A DNA stretch of 64,000 nt from JADJWR01 sp963847675 (GCA_963847675.1 CAWKAP010000004.1:496001-560000), one strand, 5' to 3'; positions 36,330-48,739 are shown, counted from the first letter of the stretch. The notes: generated from the letters alone by a model not told the origin. Made by a program: numbers and translations.

Positions 36330-37373
36330 ATGGACATCTCAGAACTGCTTGCATTCTCCGTCAAGAACAAGGCGTCCGACCTGCACCTGTCCTCCGGCAT
36401 GCCGCCGATGATCCGCGTTCACGGCGACGTGCGGCGCATCAATCTGCCGCCGCTGGAGCACAAGGACGTGCACGCGATGATCTACGACATCATGAACGAC
36501 CAGCAGCGCAAGCATTACGACGAGACGTACGACGTCGACTTCTCGTTCGACCTGCCGGGGCTGGCCCGCTTCCGCGTCAACGCGTTCATGCAGGACCGCG
36601 GATCTTCAGCGGTGCTGCGCACGATTCCGTCCCGCGTGCTGACGCTGGAGGAACTGAACACGCCGAAGATCTTCGCCGACTTTTCCATGAAGCCGCGCGG
36701 CCTGGTGCTGGTGACCGGGCCGACCGGTTCGGGCAAGTCGACCACGCTCGCGGCGATGCTCGATCACGTCAACCAGACCACTCAGGGACACATCCTGACC
36801 GTCGAGGATCCGATCGAGTTCGTGCACGAGCCGCGCAAGTGCGTCATCAACCAGCGCGAGGTCGGGCCGCATACGCTGTCGTTCGCCAACGCGCTGCGCG
36901 CCGCGCTGCGCGAGGACCCGGACGTGATCCTGGTCGGCGAGTTGCGCGACCTGGAAACGATCCGCCTGGCGCTGACCGCGGCCGAAACCGGCCACCTCGT
37001 GCTCGGCACGCTGCACACGTCGTCGGCGGCCAAGACGATCGACCGGATGGTCGACGTGTTCCCGGCGGCCGAAAAGGAGATGGTGCGGGCGATGATGTCC
37101 GAGTCGCTGGTGGCGGTGATCTCGCAATCGCTGCTCAAGCGAAAGGACGGCACCGGCCGCGTCGCCGCGCACGAGATCATGGTCGGCACGCCGGCGATCC
37201 GTAACCTGATCCGCGAGAACAAGGTGGCGCAGATGTACTCGATGATCCAGACCGGCGCGCAGCACGGCATGCAGACGCTCGATCAGTGCCTGCTCGACCT
37301 GGTCCGGCGCAACACGATCGCGCACTTGGAGGCACGCACCTATGCCAAGAGTCCGGAATCATTCGTCGGCTGA
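36330..37373 (+). CDS. pilT: Type IV pilus retraction ATPase PilT
   Basis: A 347-residue hexameric secretion ATPase that depolymerises type IV pili for twitching motility. Seen: the N-terminal DISELLAFSVKNKASDLHLSSG, Walker A GPTGSGKST at residues 130-138, Asp box EDPIEFVHE, Walker B ILVGELRDLETIRLAL, and the His box ETGHLVLGTLHTSSAAKTIDR. The C-terminal AIRNLIRENK motif needed for retraction is present. Length matches the family. pilU follows after 15 bp. Confidence 0.97.
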   Translation: MDISELLAFSVKNKASDLHLSSGMPPMIRVHGDVRRINLPPLEHKDVHAMIYDIMNDQQRKHYDETYDVDFSFDLPGLARFRVNAFMQDRGSSAVLRTIPSRVLTLEELNTPKIFADFSMKPRGLVLVTGPTGSGKSTTLAAMLDHVNQTTQGHILTVEDPIEFVHEPRKCVINQREVGPHTLSFANALRAALREDPDVILVGELRDLETIRLALTAAETGHLVLGTLHTSSAAKTIDRMVDVFPAAEKEMVRAMMSESLVAVISQSLLKRKDGTGRVAAHEIMVGTPAIRNLIRENKVAQMYSMIQTGAQHGMQTLDQCLLDLVRRNTIAHLEARTYAKSPESFVG

Positions 37374-37388
37374 GGCCGGGAGTCATTG

Positions 37389-38531
37389 ATGGATCGCGAC
37401 CAGGCCACCCGTTTCATCCACGACCTGCTCAAGCTGCTGCTGAGCAAGAAAGGTTCGGATCTCTTCCTGACCGCCGAGTTTCCGCCGGCCTTCAAGATCG
37501 ACGGCCGCGTGACGCCGGTGTCGAACCAGCCGCTGTCGGCCCAGCACACCGCCGAGCTGGTGCGGGCGATCATGAACGACCGGCAGACGGCCGAGTTCGA
37601 ATCGACGCGCGAATGCAACTTCGCGATCAGCCCGACCGGCATCGGCCGCTTCCGCGTCTCGGCGTTCGTGCAGCAGGGCAAGGTCGGGATCGTGTTCCGC
37701 GTGATCAGCGAGCGCATCCCGAACTCCACCGAGCTGAACCTGCCGCCGATCGTCAACGACCTGGCCATGGCCAAGCGCGGCATCGTCATGATGGTCGGCG
37801 CCACCGGCTGCGGCAAGTCGACCACGCTGGCGGCGATGGTCGGCTTCCGCAACGAGAACAGCCAGGGCCACATCATCACGATCGAGGATCCGGTCGAGTA
37901 CGTCCACCCGCACAGGAACTGCATCGTCACCCACCGCGACATCGGGGTCGACTGCGAGAACTGGCAGGTCGCGCTGAAGAACACGCTGCGCCAGGCACCC
38001 GACGTGATCCTGATCGGCGAGGTGCGCGAGCGCGAGACGATGGAGCACGCGATCGCCTTCGCCGAGACGGGCCATCTGGTGATGTGCACGCTGCACGCCA
38101 ACTCGACCAACCAGGCGCTCGACCGGGTCATCAACTTCTTCCCGGAAGACAAGCGCCAGCAGCTGCTGATGGATCTCTCGCTGAACCTGCGCGCGATGGT
38201 GTCGCAGCGCCTGATCGCGCTGAAGGACCGCAAGGGACGGGTACCCGCGGTCGAGATCATGCTGAACACGCCGCTGATCCAGGAATTGATCTTCAAGGGC
38301 AACGTGCCCGAGATCCGCGAGGTCATGAAGCGCAGCCGCGAGCAGGGCATGCAGACCTTCGACCAGGCGCTGTTCGACCTGCACGAGGCCGGCTTCATCA
38401 CCTACGAAGACGCGCTGCGCAACGCCGACTCGGTCAACGACCTGCGCCTGCACATCAAGCTGAACTCGAAGCTGTTCGGCGGCGTGCAGGAAATGCACCG
38501 CGGCATCGAGCACCTCGGCCTTACCGAGTGA
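37389..38531 (+). CDS. pilU: PilT-dependent retraction ATPase PilU
   Basis: A 380-residue PilT paralog that adds force to pilus retraction together with PilT. Walker A GATGCGKST is at residues 137-145, with EDPVEYVHPH, Walker B ILIGEVRERETMEHAI and HLVMCTLHANSTNQALDR. The PilU-specific N-terminus (FIHDLLKLLLSKKGSDLFLTAEFPPAFKI) and the C-terminal ADSVNDLRLHIKL distinguish it from PilT. Start ATG at 37389; TTG just before is less likely. No other pilus genes are in the window. Confidence 0.96.
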   Translation: MDRDQATRFIHDLLKLLLSKKGSDLFLTAEFPPAFKIDGRVTPVSNQPLSAQHTAELVRAIMNDRQTAEFESTRECNFAISPTGIGRFRVSAFVQQGKVGIVFRVISERIPNSTELNLPPIVNDLAMAKRGIVMMVGATGCGKSTTLAAMVGFRNENSQGHIITIEDPVEYVHPHRNCIVTHRDIGVDCENWQVALKNTLRQAPDVILIGEVRERETMEHAIAFAETGHLVMCTLHANSTNQALDRVINFFPEDKRQQLLMDLSLNLRAMVSQRLIALKDRKGRVPAVEIMLNTPLIQELIFKGNVPEIREVMKRSREQGMQTFDQALFDLHEAGFITYEDALRNADSVNDLRLHIKLNSKLFGGVQEMHRGIEHLGLTE

Positions 38532-38535
38532 TCGT

Positions 38536-38601
38536 CCGGGCCGCGTCGCGGCCCGGGCAAGATGCGGCCTTCGGCCGCCGCGACGCCTGCCTGCCGCAGG
38601 C
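38536..38601. repeat. Three hairpins after pilU
   Basis: CCGGGCCGC-GTC-GCGGCCCGG (38536-38556), GCGGCC-TTC-GGCCGC (38564-38578) and GCCTGC-CTGCC-GCAGGC (38585-38601) follow the pilU stop by 4 bp. They probably end or stabilise the pilTU transcript; only short T-runs follow (GATTTTCC). Confidence 0.65.
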
Positions 38602-38661
38602 TATGATTTTCCTCTCCTGGCGCGTGGCGCCATCATTGCCGCCGCAGGCGGCGTCACCTCC

Positions 38662-39150
38662 ATGACCACCGTCTACGACTTCTCCGCGAAAACGATCGAC
38701 GGCAAGACGCGCAAGCTCGCCGACTACAAGGGCAAGGTGCTGCTGATCGTCAACACCGCCAGCAAGTGCGGCTTCACGCCGCAGTACAAGGGGCTCGAGG
38801 CCCTCTACAAGGAATTCGGCAAGCGCGGCTTCGCCGTGCTTGGTTTCCCGAGCAACCAGTTCGGCGAGCAGGAGCCGGGACCGGAGTCGGAGATCGCCGA
38901 GTTCTGCGAAATGAACTTCGGCGTCACCTTCCCGCTGTTCGCCAAGGTCGACGTCAACGGTGATTCGGCTCACCCGCTGTACAAGTACCTGACCCAGGCG
39001 AAGCCCGGCCTGCTCGGTTCCGAGGGGATCAAGTGGAACTTCACCAAGTTCCTGGTCGACCGGGACGGCAACGTCGTCAAGCGCTATGCGCCGACCACCG
39101 AGCCCAGGGAAATCTCGGCCGATATCGAGAAGCTGCTCGGCTCGAAGTGA
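38662..39150 (+). CDS. Glutathione/thioredoxin peroxidase (BtuE/GPx family)
   Basis: A 162-residue GPx. The peroxidatic Cys36 is in NTASKCGFTPQY; GFPSNQFGEQEPG, with the catalytic Gln, and WNFTKFLVDRDG, with the catalytic Trp, follow. The bacterial enzymes lack selenocysteine and often use thioredoxin. It reduces hydroperoxides in the cytoplasm, since no signal peptide is present. The gene stands alone between hairpins and a convergent methyltransferase gene. Confidence 0.94.
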   Translation: MTTVYDFSAKTIDGKTRKLADYKGKVLLIVNTASKCGFTPQYKGLEALYKEFGKRGFAVLGFPSNQFGEQEPGPESEIAEFCEMNFGVTFPLFAKVDVNGDSAHPLYKYLTQAKPGLLGSEGIKWNFTKFLVDRDGNVVKRYAPTTEPREISADIEKLLGSK

Positions 39151-39159
39151 AGGTCCGGC

Positions 39160-40347
39160 TCAGGGCTGCTGCTGCGGCCGCTGCCGATACTGCCCGGCGA
39201 CCATCTCGAAGCGGAACAGCCGGCATTCCAGCGCGCCGTTGAAGAGCACCGTCTTGCGCGTTTCGTGCAGCCGCATCTGACGCGGCAGGTCGCGGTCGGC
39301 GGACAGCAGCCAGGCCGTCCAGCCGGGAAGCGACGCCTTCATCCGGTCGCCGAAATCGCGCATCAGCGCCGGCACGGTGGCTGATTTCGGCGCGCTCTGT
39401 TCGCCGTACGGCGGGTTGGTGACGATCATGCCGTGCGCGGCGATCGGCTGCGTTTCGCGCGCGTCGCCGGCGGCGAAAGTCAGCCGCCCGTCATCGAGCC
39501 ACGGCTGCAGGCGGGCGAGCCGCGCGTTGCCGCGCGCGGTTTCGATCACGCGCGTCGAAATGTCGGTCCCGGCGATCCGCGCGCGCACGGTGTCGTCGAT
39601 CGCCGCGGCGGCCTGTGCCTTCAATTCGCGCCACGCCGCGGCATCGAAGCCGGCGAGCCGTTCGAATCCGAAGCGGCGGTCCAGCCCCGGCGCGCGGCGG
39701 GCGGCGATCAGCGCTGCCTCGATGGCGATCGTGCCGCTGCCGCAGAAGGGATCGAGCAGCGGCACCTCGGGCGTCCAGCCGGCGAGCATCAGCAGTCCGG
39801 CGGCGAGGTTCTCCTTCAGCGGCGCCTCGCCCTTCTCGGCGCGCCAGCCGCGCTTGAACAGCGGCTCGCCGGACAGATCGAGGTACAGCGTCAGGCGCCG
39901 CTCGTCGAGGTAGGCGAAGACGCGCACGTCCGGCCGGGCGCGGTCGATCGACGGCCGCGCGCCGGTCTCGTCGCGCAGGCGATCGACGATCGCGTCCTTG
40001 ATGCGCAGGGTCGCGAATTCGAGGCTGCGCAGCGGAGACCGCGACGCATTGACGTCGACACGCAGCGTCTGTTCGGAATCGAAGTGCCGTTCCCAGGCGA
40101 CGGCCTGTGCCTGCTCGTACAGGTCCCGCTCGTCGCCGTAGTCGCCGGTCGCCACCTGCCACAGCACGCGGCTGGCGATGCGGCTATGCAGATTGGCGGC
40201 GTAAGCGGTCCTCATCGTGCCGGCGAAGCCGACGCCGCCGCTTTCGGACGCAAGGAACTGCGCGCCGAGCGCGCGCAGCTCGTCGGCCAGCAGCGGCTCG
40301 AGCCCGCGCGGGCAGATGGCGAAGAACTTCTCGGCAGGTGGGTTCAC
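39160..40347 (-). CDS. THUMP-domain RNA methyltransferase (RlmL N-terminal-like)
   Basis: A 395-residue class I methyltransferase. An N-terminal ferredoxin-like/THUMP region (about 1-160: FFAICPRGLEPLLADELRALG) binds RNA. The catalytic part has LLDPFCGSGTIAIEAALIA (AdoMet site) and VTNPPYGE (amino-methyltransferase motif IV). It corresponds to the RlmL half of E. coli YcbY, which makes m2G2445 in 23S rRNA; the RlmK half is absent, as usual outside gammaproteobacteria. The C-terminal QYRQRPQQQP tail is not conserved. Confidence 0.9.
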   Translation of the reverse strand: MNPPAEKFFAICPRGLEPLLADELRALGAQFLASESGGVGFAGTMRTAYAANLHSRIASRVLWQVATGDYGDERDLYEQAQAVAWERHFDSEQTLRVDVNASRSPLRSLEFATLRIKDAIVDRLRDETGARPSIDRARPDVRVFAYLDERRLTLYLDLSGEPLFKRGWRAEKGEAPLKENLAAGLLMLAGWTPEVPLLDPFCGSGTIAIEAALIAARRAPGLDRRFGFERLAGFDAAAWRELKAQAAAAIDDTVRARIAGTDISTRVIETARGNARLARLQPWLDDGRLTFAAGDARETQPIAAHGMIVTNPPYGEQSAPKSATVPALMRDFGDRMKASLPGWTAWLLSADRDLPRQMRLHETRKTVLFNGALECRLFRFEMVAGQYRQRPQQQP

Positions 40348-40436
40348 GATCGGTCGACGGCAGCAGCAGCCCGTGAACGATACGCGCTCCTACAATCGTC
40401 AGCGCTCGCTACGCCCGTAGCATTCCGGGGAAGACA

Positions 40437-40844
40437 ATGGAGCCAAGCGTATTCACGCGGATCGTTCGTGGCGAAGTGCCGGCCGCGAAGGTCTACGAGG
40501 ACGAGCACACGATCGCCTTCATGGATGCCGGGCAGGTCAATCCCGGGCACGTGATCGTCGCCACGAAGCGGCAGGTCGAAACGATCCTCGACCTCGACGA
40601 CGAGCTGGCCGGCGCGCTGTTTCGCGCCGCGGCGCGGGTGGCGCGCGCAGTGCATGCGGCATTTGCGCCCGACGGGATCACGGTCCTGCAGGCCAACCGG
40701 CCCGCCGGCTGGCAGACGGTGCCGCACGTGCACCTGCACGTGCTGCCGCGCTACGAGGGCGACGGCGTGGGCCTCGTCTGGCCGCGCAAGGATCCGCCGT
40801 TCGAGCGCCTGCGCGAACTGGCCGAGCGTATCCGCGTCGATTGA
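40437..40844 (+). CDS. HIT-family nucleotide hydrolase
   Basis: A 135-residue histidine-triad protein. Seen: SVFTRIVRGEVPAAKVYEDEHTIAFMD (in outline), NPGHVIVATKRQVE and the triad VPHVHLHVLPRYEGD. HIT proteins of the Hint/HinT type hydrolyse nucleoside phosphoramidates or adenylated compounds. The tail LVWPRKDPPFERLRELAERI is common in betaproteobacteria. It is divergent from the RlmL-like gene with a 89-bp gap and converges on proA. Confidence 0.93.
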   Translation: MEPSVFTRIVRGEVPAAKVYEDEHTIAFMDAGQVNPGHVIVATKRQVETILDLDDELAGALFRAAARVARAVHAAFAPDGITVLQANRPAGWQTVPHVHLHVLPRYEGDGVGLVWPRKDPPFERLRELAERIRVD

Positions 40845-40856
40845 AGGGATTCGCGC

Positions 40857-42143
40857 TCAGCCGCGCAGCTGGCCGGCGCCGAACACGACGTACTTCTGCG
40901 AAGTGAGGCCTTCGAGACCGACCGGCCCGCGCGCGTGCAGCTTGTCGGTCGAGATGCCGATCTCGGCGCCGAGACCGTACTCGTAGCCGTCGGCGAAGCA
41001 GGTCGGCGCATTGACCATCACCGAGCTGGAATCGACCTCGCGCAGGAACCGCTCGATCGCGACATGGTCGCGGCTGACGATCGCGTCGGTGTGGTGCGAG
41101 CCGTAGTGCTCGATGTGCGCGATGGCGGTGTCGAGCGAATCGACCACCCGCACGGCAAGAACGGGCGCCAGGAACTCGGTGAACCAGTCCTGCTCGCTCG
41201 CCGCCTTTGCCAGCGGCAGCAGCGCGCAGGTCGCGGCGCAGCCGCGCAGCTCCACCCCGTGCGAGGCCAGCGCCGCGGCGACCTGGGGCAGGAACACGGC
41301 AGCGACGTCCGCGTGCACGAGCAGGGTTTCCATCGCGCCGCAGATGCCGTAGCGATAGGTCTTGGCGTTGACGGCGACGTCGATTGCCTGCGCGAGATCC
41401 GCTGCGGCGTCGACGTAGACATGGCAGTTGCCGTCGAGGTGCTTGATCATCGGCACCTTGCTTTCACTGGCGAGGCGCTCGATCAGGCCGCGGCCGCCGC
41501 GCGGCACGATCACGTCGACGAACTTCGGCATCGACACCAGCAATCCGACCGCCGCCCGGTCGGTGCTCTCGATCAGTTGCACGGCCTCGCCCGGCAGGCC
41601 GGCTTCGCGCAGGCCGTGGCTCACCTGCTGTGCCAGCAGCCGGTTGCTTTCGAATGCCTCCGAGCCCCCGCGCAGGATGGTCGCGTTGCCGCTTTTCAGG
41701 CACAGCGCGGCGGCATCGACGGTCACGTTCGGGCGGCTTTCGTAGATGATGCCGATCACGCCCAGCGGCACGCGCATGCGGCCGATGCGCAGGCCCGAGG
41801 GCTGCGGCCGTACCTCGCTGACCTCGCCGACGGGATCCGGCAGCAGCGCGATCTTCTCCACGCCAGCGGCCATCTTCTCGATGCTGGCTGCCGTCAGGCG
41901 CAGGCGGTCGAGCAATGGGGCGTCGAGTCCGGCCGCGGTGGCGCGCTCGATGTCGCGCCGGTTGGCCTCGAGCAGTTCTGGCACGGCAGCGCGGATCGCC
42001 GCGGCGATTGCGGCGAGCGCGACGTTCTTCTGCGCCGTCGTGGCGCGCGCCATCGCCGTCGATGCCGCACGGGCGCGGCGGCCGATCGACTCGATGTAGG
42101 CAGCGAGGTCGGTCGTCGGCGTCAGTTCGGCGGGAGCGTTCAT
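40857..42143 (-). CDS. proA: Gamma-glutamyl phosphate reductase
   Basis: A 428-residue NADPH-dependent enzyme of the aldehyde dehydrogenase fold, making glutamate-5-semialdehyde for proline. Seen: RMRVPLGVIGIIYESRPNVT, LKSGNATILRGGSEA, VIVPRGGRGLI, and the catalytic Cys in YRYGICGAMETLLVH, where most homologs have CNAMETLL; the Asn-to-Gly change next to the nucleophile is unusual. The C-terminal LHARGPVGLEGLTSQKYVVFG is intact. The start overlaps the holA stop by 4 nt. Confidence 0.96.
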   Translation of the reverse strand: MNAPAELTPTTDLAAYIESIGRRARAASTAMARATTAQKNVALAAIAAAIRAAVPELLEANRRDIERATAAGLDAPLLDRLRLTAASIEKMAAGVEKIALLPDPVGEVSEVRPQPSGLRIGRMRVPLGVIGIIYESRPNVTVDAAALCLKSGNATILRGGSEAFESNRLLAQQVSHGLREAGLPGEAVQLIESTDRAAVGLLVSMPKFVDVIVPRGGRGLIERLASESKVPMIKHLDGNCHVYVDAAADLAQAIDVAVNAKTYRYGICGAMETLLVHADVAAVFLPQVAAALASHGVELRGCAATCALLPLAKAASEQDWFTEFLAPVLAVRVVDSLDTAIAHIEHYGSHHTDAIVSRDHVAIERFLREVDSSSVMVNAPTCFADGYEYGLGAEIGISTDKLHARGPVGLEGLTSQKYVVFGAGQLRG

Positions 42144-43180
42144 GTCGGGTTGCCGGTCGCGCAGGCCATCGCGATATCACCCAATTCTAGCCACGGGTCA
42201 CTGTCGCGAAGCGGGGCCGCCAGCCCCTTGACGAGGCGGTCGATGTCGGCACAGCGGGCCAGCAGCGCGGCCAGCGTCGCGGCCGAGAGGCGACGCAGGG
42301 CCTGCGGCATCAGCTTCTCGCGCGGACCCCAGACGCGCAGTTCGCGTGCCGCGGCCGCGAAGGGTTTGCCGGCGGCAATCGCCTCCTGCGCCCGCAGCAG
42401 CGTGCGCAGTTCGTCGGCCACCACCCACAGCACCAGCGGCAGGGGCTCGCCCTCTTCGCGCAGCCCTTCGAGCAGGCGCAGCGCGCGAGCGCCGTCGCCG
42501 GCGAGGAGGGCGGGCGCAAGTGCGTATACGTCGTAGCGGGCGACATTGAGCACGGCATCGGCCACCTGGTCGAGAGTCAGTTCGCCGGATGGATAGAGCA
42601 GTGCCAGCTTGCCGATCTCCTGGTGCGCGGCAAGCAGGTTGCCCTCGACCCGGTCGGCGATGAACTCGAGCGCCTCCCGCGGCGCGCGCTGGTGGTTTCG
42701 TGCCAGGCGGCCGCCGATCCATTCCGGCAGCGAACGGCGCTCGACGCGTTCGACCTCGATCCACACTGCCGCATGTTCCAGCGCCGCTGCCCAGCGGCTC
42801 GCTCGCGTCTCGCGGTCGAGCCGCGGCAGCGAGACGAGCGCGAGCAGATCCGGCGGCGGCGACAGGGCGAACTCGCGTAGCGCCTCGGCGCCGACCTTGC
42901 CCGGCTTGCCGCCCGGCAGCCGCAGCTCGACGATCCGCCTCTCCGCGAACAGCGACAGGCCACTGGCCGCCTCTTTCAGTCGCGACCAGTCGAAACGGGC
43001 GTCGGCGTGCAGCACTTCGCGTTCGCTGTAGCCGGCGGTGCGCGCCGCGGTGCGGATCGTGTCGGCCGCCTCGATCGCCAGCAGGGGCTCGTCGCCGGCA
43101 ACGACGTAGATCGGCGCAAGCGCGCCGTCCTTCCGCCGCGCCTGCAGATGCGCCGGCAATGCATCGGCCTTCAGCCGCAT
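42140..43180 (-). CDS. holA: DNA polymerase III delta subunit
   Basis: A 346-residue clamp-loader subunit that opens the beta clamp. The N-terminus IYVVAGDEPLLAIEAAD and the delta-specific FAERRIVELRLPGGKPGKVG are visible, then the AAA+-like lid (DRVEGNLLAAHQEIGKLALLYP, with DRVEGNLLAA a family signature) and a helical collar to the end. No Walker A motif is expected in delta. It sits between lptE and proA in the order found in many beta- and gammaproteobacteria. Confidence 0.95.
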   Translation of the reverse strand: MRLKADALPAHLQARRKDGALAPIYVVAGDEPLLAIEAADTIRTAARTAGYSEREVLHADARFDWSRLKEAASGLSLFAERRIVELRLPGGKPGKVGAEALREFALSPPPDLLALVSLPRLDRETRASRWAAALEHAAVWIEVERVERRSLPEWIGGRLARNHQRAPREALEFIADRVEGNLLAAHQEIGKLALLYPSGELTLDQVADAVLNVARYDVYALAPALLAGDGARALRLLEGLREEGEPLPLVLWVVADELRTLLRAQEAIAAGKPFAAAARELRVWGPREKLMPQALRRLSAATLAALLARCADIDRLVKGLAAPLRDSDPWLELGDIAMACATGNPT

Positions 43181-43187
43181 CGCGCCC

Positions 43188-43736
43188 TCAGGCCTTCAGC
43201 GCCGACAGGCGCCGCAGGATCTGCTGTGCCACGTCGAGGAGCATGTCCTGATACAGCTGCTCTTCCTCGTACTCGCGCGCCAGCAGCTGCTCTTCGCTGA
43301 CCGCCAGGTCGCGTGTCGCCGATACCGGTGTCCGGCCGAGGTACTCGCGCCCCTTGCCGTCGTAGACACGAAAGACCACGCGCAGCAGCAGCCGGTATTC
43401 CCGCGCCCGACCCTGTGCGTTCACGGAAAGCACGTCGCGCTCGCGGGTTTCGCCGACGACCTCGATGACCGCCTGCGCTGAGGCGCGATCGTCGACGACG
43501 GCGGTCGAGGTCCCGCCGCGGATTCCCCGCACCAGCGCGACGCGGAGGGGCGAAGTCTCCGGCGCGGCGACGAAGACGCTGTCGAACGGCAGCTGCTGCG
43601 TGCCGCGCAGCCGGAAACCGCAGGCGGCGAGTCCGCCCGACAGGGCGAGCACGCCGAGACCGGCGACGATCGATCGGCGAACGGCCCAGGCGCTTCCGCG
43701 TAGGCCCCGCTTCTCGTCACCGTGTTGGAGCGGCAT
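43188..43736 (-). CDS. lptE: LPS-assembly lipoprotein LptE
   Basis: A 182-residue outer-membrane lipoprotein that plugs LptD during lipopolysaccharide insertion. A hydrophobic signal at about residues 22-38 ends in the lipobox LAAC39, followed by GFRLRGT, the usual start of mature LptE. The end (SEEQLLAREYEEEQLYQDMLLDVAQQILRRL) is typical. The true start may be a little inside the given one, since the signal peptide would otherwise have a long N-region. Its end lies 7 bp before holA and its start 21 bp after leuS. Confidence 0.92.
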   Translation of the reverse strand: MPLQHGDEKRGLRGSAWAVRRSIVAGLGVLALSGGLAACGFRLRGTQQLPFDSVFVAAPETSPLRVALVRGIRGGTSTAVVDDRASAQAVIEVVGETRERDVLSVNAQGRAREYRLLLRVVFRVYDGKGREYLGRTPVSATRDLAVSEEQLLAREYEEEQLYQDMLLDVAQQILRRLSALKA

Positions 43737-43757
43737 CGGCGTCGCGACGGGCCCGTC

Positions 43758-46390
43758 TCAGACCACCACGTTGACCAGCTTGTTCGGCACCACGACCAGG
43801 CGCTTGACCGGGCTGCCGGCGATGAACTTCATCACGTTCGGATCGGCCAGCGCCGCCTGCTCGATGGCCGCCTTGTCGGCTGCCGCGGGGACGCGGATCG
43901 CGCCGCGCAGCTTGCCGTTGACCTGCACGACGAGTTCGATCTGGTCCTGCGCCAGCGCATCGTCGGCAGCCTGCGGCCAGGGCGCGTCGAGCAGGTCGCC
44001 GAACTCGGTGGCGAAGTTCAGTTCGTGCCACAGGACATGCGTGACGTGCGGCGCAATCGGGTACAGCACGCGCAGCAGGATGCCGAGTCCCTCGCGCGCG
44101 AGCGCATTCTCTGCGGCCGAATCGCCGAGCCGGGCGTCCTCGAGCGCATTGAGCATCTTCATTGCGGCCGAGACGACGGTGTTGTACTGCACGCGGTCGT
44201 AGTCGAAGTCGGCCTGCTTCAGGTTCAGGTGAATCTCGCGCCGGACGTCCTTCAGCTCCGCCGGCAGCGCGGCGCCGGCGACCGGCCCCGCCTTGCCCGA
44301 GCAGCTCGCGCCGCGCGTGGCAGAAGCTCCACAGCCGGCGCAGGAAGCGGAAGGTGCCTTCGGCGCCCGAGTTCGACCACGCCGCGCTCTGGTCGGGCGG
44401 GCCGGCGAACATGACGAAGGCGCGCGCCGTGTCGGCGCCGAAGCGGCCGATGATGTCGCGCGGCTCGACGACGTTGTTCTTGCTCTTGCTCATCTTCTCG
44501 GTGCCGCCGTAGGCCACGGGCCCGCCGTCCTCGTGGGCGGTGACCTTGACCGGGCGGCCCTTGTCGTCGTACTCGATGTCGATCTCGTTCGGGTAGAACC
44601 AGCGCTTGCGGCCTTCCTCGTCTTCGCGGTAGTAGCAGTCGTGCGTCAGCATGCCCTGCGTGAACAGGCGCGTGAACGGCTCGTCGAACCTGACCAGGCC
44701 GAGGTCGCGCATCACCTTGGTCCAGAAGCGCGCGTACAGCAGGTGCAGCACCGCGTGCTCGATGCCGCCGATGTACTGGTCCATCGGCATCCAGTAGTCG
44801 TTGCGGCTCGTCGACCATGCGGTCGTGTGCGTCGGGCGAGCAGTAGCGCATGAAGTACCAGCTCGAGTCGACGAAGGTGTCCATCGTGTCGGACTCGCGC
44901 CGCGCCGGCTTGCCGCACTTCGGGCAGGAACACTTCAGGAACGGCTCGTACTTCGCCAGCGGGCTGCCGCTGCCATCGGGCACCAGGTTCTCGGGCAGCA
45001 CCACCGGCAGGTCCTTCTCCGGCACCGGCACCGCGCCGCAGGAGTCGCAGTGGATGATCGGGATCGGCGTGCCCCAGTAGCGCTGGCGCGAGATGCCCCA
45101 GTCGCGCAGCCGGTATTGCACCTGCTTGTCGCCGAGGCCCTTCGCCTTCAGATCGGCGGCGATCGCGTCGGTGGCGGCTTCGTACGCCAGGCCGTCGTAT
45201 CTGCCCGAGTTCACGCAAACGCCGCGCTGCTTGTCGGCGTACCACTCCTGCCAGCCGTCGGTCGAGAAGCTTTCGCCATCGACCGCGATCACCTGCCGGA
45301 TCGGCAGCCCGTACTTCTTCGCGAACTCGAAGTCGCGCTCGTCGTGCGCCGGCACGCCCATCACCGCGCCTTCGCCGTAGCCCATCAGCACGTAGTTGCC
45401 GATCCACACCTCGACGCGCTCGCCGGTCAGCGGATGCCCGACGAAAAAGCCGGTGGCCACGCCGCGCTTTTCCATCACGGCGATGTCGGCCTCGGACGCG
45501 GCGCCCTTGCGGCATTCGTCGATGAAGGCGGCGAGCCCGGGGTTGTCGCGCGCCAGCCGTTCCGCCAGCGGGTGCTCGGCGGCCAGCGCAACGAAGGTCA
45601 CGCCGCAGATCGTGTCGGCGCGGGTGGTGAACACGCGGAGCCACTTCTTCTCGCCATCGAGTTCGTAAGGGAAGCCGAAGTTGACGCCGACGCTCCTGCC
45701 GATCCAGTTCTCCTGCATCGCCCGCACCTGCGGCGGCCAGCCGTCGAGCTTCTCCAGGCTTTCGAGCAGCTCGTCGGCGTAGCTCGTGATGCGAAGGTAG
45801 TAGCCGGGTATCTCGCGCCGTTCGACCACCGCGTTCGAACGCCAGCCGCGGCCGTCGATGACCTGCTCGTTGGCCAGCACCGTCTGGTCGACCGGGTCCC
45901 AGTTGACGACCTGCGTGGCGCGATAGGCGATGCCCTTCTCGAGCATCTTGAGAAAAAGCCACTGGTTCCACTTGTAGTAGCTCGCGTCGCAGGTGGCGAC
46001 CTCGCGGCTCCAGTCGAAGGCGAGCCCAAGCGGCTGCATCTGCGCCTTCATGTCGGCGATGTTGGCGCGCGTCCACTCGGCCGGCGCCACACCCTTGTCG
46101 ATCGCGGCGTTCTCCGCCGGCAGGCCGAACGCGTCCCAGCCCATCGGCGTCATCACGTTGTAGCCGCGCATGCGCAGGATGCGATACAGCACGTCGTTGA
46201 GCGTGTAGTTGCGCACATGCCCCATGTGCAGCTTGCCGCTGGGGTAGGGCAGCATCGAGCAGACGTAGAACTTCGGCTTCGGCCTGCCGGCGGCGTCCTT
46301 AGCGTGCTCGACCGCGCGATAGGCGTCGCGTTCGCGCCAGTGCGCCTGGGCAGCGGCCTCGACCTGCTGCGGGTCGTATTTCTCGTGCAT
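43758..46390 (-). CDS. leuS: Leucyl-tRNA synthetase, two frame breaks
   Basis: Class Ia aminoacyl-tRNA synthetase of about 877 residues. Start ATG at 46390 (MHEKYDPQQVEAAAQ). Seen: the HIGH-type motif PSGKLHMGHVRNYT, the editing domain with TTRADTICGVTFVALA, a zinc-type CSCPKCGKPARR, and the KMSKS motif in EKMSKSKNNVV. One extra base near 44808 (after MVDE) and another near 44295 (after LLGQGG) move the frame; the C-terminal domain ends VVPNKLVNVVV at 43758. As leuS is essential, these are likely sequence errors. It heads leuS-lptE-holA-proA. Confidence 0.95.
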
Positions 46391-46537
46391 CGGGGATGGG
46401 GTTTCTGGAGTCCGGCGGGCAGTATATCGACGCGTTCCCGGCGACCCGGCTTCGCTGGCATCGGCGCAGCGGGCAACGACGGCCAGGGTGCGGCCACTAC
46501 AATTGCACACTTGCTGTCTCCTGAACCGAACCCTCCC

Positions 46538-48739
<2,202 letters not shown>

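Noticed and set aside
44801..46537. Plus-strand open frame upstream of uvrD
   Set aside because: It is antisense to leuS and Arg/His-rich without motifs; uvrD homology starts at the GTG at 46538.
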